Positions 5,909 through 7,892 of a stretch of DNA of 7,892 nucleotides are shown piece after piece. The notes beneath the pieces are model-generated. The model saw only the letters and a program-made list of their open reading frames with translations, was not told the DNA's origin and searched no databases. The DNA comes from Candidatus Dormiibacter sp. (GTDB lineage: Bacteria > Chloroflexota > Dormibacteria > UBA8260). The DNA lies in the NCBI GenBank assembly GCA_025450495.1, contig JANWHI010000108.1, positions 1-7,892 of the forward strand. The letters run 5' to 3'. Position numbers and translations under genes: made by a program. Within the stretch, counting starts at the first letter, position 1. Each line of letters opens with the position of its first letter.

Positions 5909-6574
5909 TCAGGCGCGGACCGCGGCTGTGCACCGGGACACGAAGTTGGTGCAGGCCGCAACGAAGTTGGCGTACACGCGCAGCCCCGCCGCAGCGCTCT
6001 TCTCGGGGTGGAACTGCGTGCCCGTGATGTTGCCTGCCTGCACCGCGGCGACGATCTCGCCGCCGTGGTCGGTGACCGCCACCACGCAGCCTTCATCGTC
6101 GGGGATCGCCGCGTACGAGTGCACGAAGTACGCGTACGAGCCGTCGTCGACGCCGGTGAGCAGGGACGATGGCCTGGTGACCCTCAGCCGGTTCCAGCCC
6201 ATGTGCGGCACCTTGCCACGCGCCGGCCGGAGCCGGCGCACCCGCCCGGGGATGAGGCCGAGACCCGATTCTCCATCACCCTCGTCGCTGTCGCTGAAGA
6301 GCAGCTGGAAGCCGAGGCAGACCCCGAGGATGGGCCGGCCCGACCCCGCCACCGCAGCGATGGCGGCGTCCAGGCCGCGGCTGCGCAGCGCCCGCGCCGC
6401 CACCACGAACGCGCCCACCCCGGGCAGCACCAGGCCGTCACAGCCGGCCAGCTCCCGCGCGTCGGCGCTGAGCACGGCGTTGCCGCCACCGTGGGCGAGC
6501 GCGCGCTCGACGCTGCGCAGGTTGCCGACCCCGTAATCGCAGACACCGATTCGCGGGGCGGCGTGCGTGGTCAC
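5909..6574 (-). CDS. hisH: Imidazole glycerol phosphate synthase, glutamine amidotransferase subunit
   Basis: HisH hydrolyses glutamine and passes ammonia to HisF. The 221-residue product is a class I glutamine amidotransferase with an intact triad: nucleophile Cys86 in LGVCLGFQLLF, then His189 and Glu191 in TQFHPEKS. The oxyanion segment LPGVGAF, the N-terminal VCDYGVGNLRSVERAL, and PHMGWNRL with YFVHSYA are typical of HisH. The start is a GTG at 6574 that overlaps the hisB stop as GTGA; MTTHAAPRIGVCDYG fits the expected N-terminus. The frame is open for a long way upstream over hisB, but that part is not protein-like. After the usual final NFV the protein runs on for about 15 residues that carry a 7-residue tandem repeat (listed separately). 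HisA follows after 10 bases. Confidence 0.96.
   Translation of the reverse strand: MTTHAAPRIGVCDYGVGNLRSVERALAHGGGNAVLSADARELAGCDGLVLPGVGAFVVAARALRSRGLDAAIAAVAGSGRPILGVCLGFQLLFSDSDEGDGESGLGLIPGRVRRLRPARGKVPHMGWNRLRVTRPSSLLTGVDDGSYAYFVHSYAAIPDDEGCVVAVTDHGGEIVAAVQAGNITGTQFHPEKSAAAGLRVYANFVAACTNFVSRCTAAVRA
5927..5968 (-). repeat. Imperfect 21-base tandem duplication at the 3' end of hisH
   Basis: Two adjoining 21-base units encode NFVAACT and NFVSRCT. Each begins AACTTCGT and carries TGCAC near its end. They keep the reading frame and lengthen the C-terminus of HisH beyond the usual end of the family. The protein should tolerate this because the active site lies earlier. Confidence 0.5.
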
Positions 6575-7155
6575 AGCATTCCTTTGGTGGAGGGGACGCC
6601 ACCGCCGATGACCGTGAGCGCCTGGCGGGTGGCGAGGCCGATGGACTTGAACGCGGCCTCGGCGAGGTGATGGATGTTCTCGCCGCGGACCTGGTCGAGG
6701 TGCAGGCTGACACCGGCGTTCTGCGCGTAGCCGCGCACGAATTCCTGGAGGACGGCGACGTCGAAATCGTTGATGCGCCCGCGCAGGCCATCCAGCGCGT
6801 ACACCACGTGCGGGCGCCTGCTGTAGTCGAGCGCGCAGCGCACCAGAGACTCGTCGAGCGGCGCGTACGCGTGTCCGAACCTGGCGATGCCCGAACGGTC
6901 CCCGAGAGCCTCGGACACGCAGCTGCCCAGCACCAACCCGGTGTCCTCGACGAGATGGTGGGCGTCGACGTCGACATCGCCGCGGCCGACCAGGCGCACG
7001 TCCATGCCGCTGTACTTCACCAGCGACTCGAGCATGTGCCGGAAGAAGGGAAGGGGAAGCTCGATGGCCGCGCGGCCGGTGCCATCGAGGTCGACGGCGC
7101 ACTCGACGCGCGTCTCCTTGGTCTCACGGATCGCTTCACCATGTCTGGCGCTCAT
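6571..7155 (-). CDS. hisB: Imidazole glycerol phosphate dehydratase
   Basis: HisB dehydrates imidazole glycerol phosphate to imidazole acetol phosphate. The 194-residue product is the stand-alone dehydratase with no fused phosphatase, which agrees with a separate hisN in the operon. The Mn-binding histidines and glutamates are present: His40 (RHML), His66, His67 and Glu70 (DAHHLVED), His152 (SLHLD), and His162, His163, Glu166 (IHHLAE). ETKETRVECAVDLDGTG at the N-terminus, EALGDRSGIARFG, LDESLVRCALDYSRRP and the C-terminal GVPSTKGML are also typical. An unusual point is PFFRHML: most relatives have FFDHML or FLDHML, so Arg39 replaces a nearly constant Asp. The preceding IELPLP is also unlike the usual TGIG. 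The ATG at 7155 overlaps the hisD stop; the stop overlaps the hisH GTG. Confidence 0.95.
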   Translation of the reverse strand: MSARHGEAIRETKETRVECAVDLDGTGRAAIELPLPFFRHMLESLVKYSGMDVRLVGRGDVDVDAHHLVEDTGLVLGSCVSEALGDRSGIARFGHAYAPLDESLVRCALDYSRRPHVVYALDGLRGRINDFDVAVLQEFVRGYAQNAGVSLHLDQVRGENIHHLAEAAFKSIGLATRQALTVIGGGVPSTKGML

Positions 7156-7892
7156 TGCTCGCGGTCCTCCATGCGCAGGCGGATGGCCTGCTCATGCCCC
7201 AGCAGCCCCTCCGCCTCCGCCAGCGCGCACGCCACCGGGGCGAGCACGTCGAAGTCCGCCGCGGTGAGGTCGGCAACCGATGGCCAGCGCACGAAGTCCA
7301 TGGTCGACAGGGGCCCGCGGTATCGCGCCGCGCCCTGGGTCGGCAGGGTGTGATTCGGCCCGGCGATGTAGTCGCCCATCGACACCGCTGAGAGCGAGCC
7401 GCAGAACACAGCCCCGGCGCCGCGCACGCGGTCGCGGAGCTGTTCGGCCTGGGTTCCCTGCAACGCCAGGTGTTCGGGCGCGAACGCCGCGGCCACCTCC
7501 ACCGCCTCGTCGAGGTCGGCGACGAGCACCAGCGCCCCATGGCGTCCCGCCGACTCGGCGATGATGCCGGCGCGAGCCGCAGCCGGCGCTCGCTCCGCGA
7601 ATTGCGTTGCCACCGCCTCAGCCAGGTCGTGCGAGTCGGTGACACAGACCGCCCAGGCCAGCGGGTCGTGCTCGAGCTGGGAGATGAGATCGGCCGCGAT
7701 GTACGCGGGGTTGGCGTCGGCCGCAGCGATCACCATGATCTCGCTGGGCCCGGCGAGCTGGTCGATGTCGACGGTCCCGAACACCTCCCGCTTGGCGAGG
7801 GTGACGAAGAGGTTGCCGGGACCCACCACCTTGTCGCCCGGGGCGATGCCTGCGGTGCCGAACGCGAGCGCCGCGATCGCCTGCGCGCCGCC
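7152..7892 (-). CDS. hisD: Histidinol dehydrogenase, C-terminal part (5' end outside window)
   Basis: HisD performs the last two oxidations, histidinol to histidine, with NAD+ and zinc. The frame is open from the right edge; 246 residues of an expected 430 or so are visible, beginning GGAQAIAALAFGT. Zinc ligands can be seen as Gln and His in SQLEHDP, Asp in STMDFVRW and His in LLGHEQAI. The PEHLALQ motif carries the catalytic Glu-His pair, and AGPNHTLPT carries the substrate-binding His. VVGPGNLFVTLAKREVFG and LAGPSEI are NAD/substrate-site hallmarks. It heads the visible operon and overlaps hisB by ATGA. hisC, which often follows hisD in actinobacteria, is absent at this junction. The GTG at 7829 is internal, not the start. 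Confidence 0.97.
   Translation of the reverse strand, partial: GGAQAIAALAFGTAGIAPGDKVVGPGNLFVTLAKREVFGTVDIDQLAGPSEIMVIAAADANPAYIAADLISQLEHDPLAWAVCVTDSHDLAEAVATQFAERAPAAARAGIIAESAGRHGALVLVADLDEAVEVAAAFAPEHLALQGTQAEQLRDRVRGAGAVFCGSLSAVSMGDYIAGPNHTLPTQGAARYRGPLSTMDFVRWPSVADLTAADFDVLAPVACALAEAEGLLGHEQAIRLRMEDREQ

Noticed and set aside
5899..6096. Upstream extension of the hisA reading frame
   Set aside because: It overlaps the hisH 3' end and is not protein-like; LVIPSIDL marks the real start.
6575..7102. Upstream extension of the hisH reading frame
   Set aside because: It lies within hisB in another frame; the GTG at 6574 gives the family N-terminus.
1..7892. Defence system, mobile element, CRISPR, tRNA or rRNA
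   Set aside because: I looked for direct-repeat arrays, terminal inverted repeats, transposase motifs and RNA-gene signatures and saw none; the content is mostly core metabolism.

Overview
The window is very GC-rich and densely coded. The protein motifs look like high-GC Actinomycetota: two HisN-type phosphatases resemble the mycobacterial/corynebacterial HisN family, there are several GTG starts and one TTG start, and TANNNT-like -10 elements occur. An Acidimicrobiia-like lineage is possible, but I cannot prove it from this sequence. Every stretch longer than about 100 bases is assigned to a gene.

Layout, right to left because most genes are on the minus strand. A histidine-biosynthesis operon enters from the right edge: hisD (3' part only), hisB, hisH, hisA, hisF, hisI, then a histidinol-phosphatase gene (hisN). 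It continues into a fumarylacetoacetate hydrolase (FAH)-family gene and, after a 77-base gap, a 35-residue zinc-ribbon microprotein. Six of the seven junctions from hisD to the FAH gene are 4-base stop/start overlaps (ATGA, GTGA or TTGA). The seventh, hisH/hisA, is a 10-base gap, so the block looks translationally coupled.

Together these genes cover the middle and end of histidine synthesis: PR-AMP cyclohydrolase (HisI), ProFAR isomerase (HisA), the HisH-HisF glutamine-dependent IGP synthase, IGP dehydratase (HisB), histidinol-phosphate phosphatase (HisN) and histidinol dehydrogenase (HisD). hisG, hisE and the aminotransferase hisC are not in the window; hisC is notably absent from between hisD and hisB, where many actinobacteria have it.

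At about 2235 the operon meets a convergent plus-strand gene (1581-2231), an unnamed protein with an HxD...H...R pattern suggestive of a Fe(II)/2-oxoglutarate oxygenase fold. Divergent from it lies a second HisN-type phosphatase (690-1496). At the left edge is the N-terminal part of a membrane sensor with a CHASE3 domain (1-617, minus), cut by the window boundary.

No RNA genes, mobile elements, CRISPR arrays or phage genes were seen. I found no convincing new multi-gene system. The points most worth following are the unnamed oxygenase-like protein, the paired HisN paralogues, the FAH and zinc-ribbon genes attached to a histidine operon, and unusual residues in HisB and HisA.
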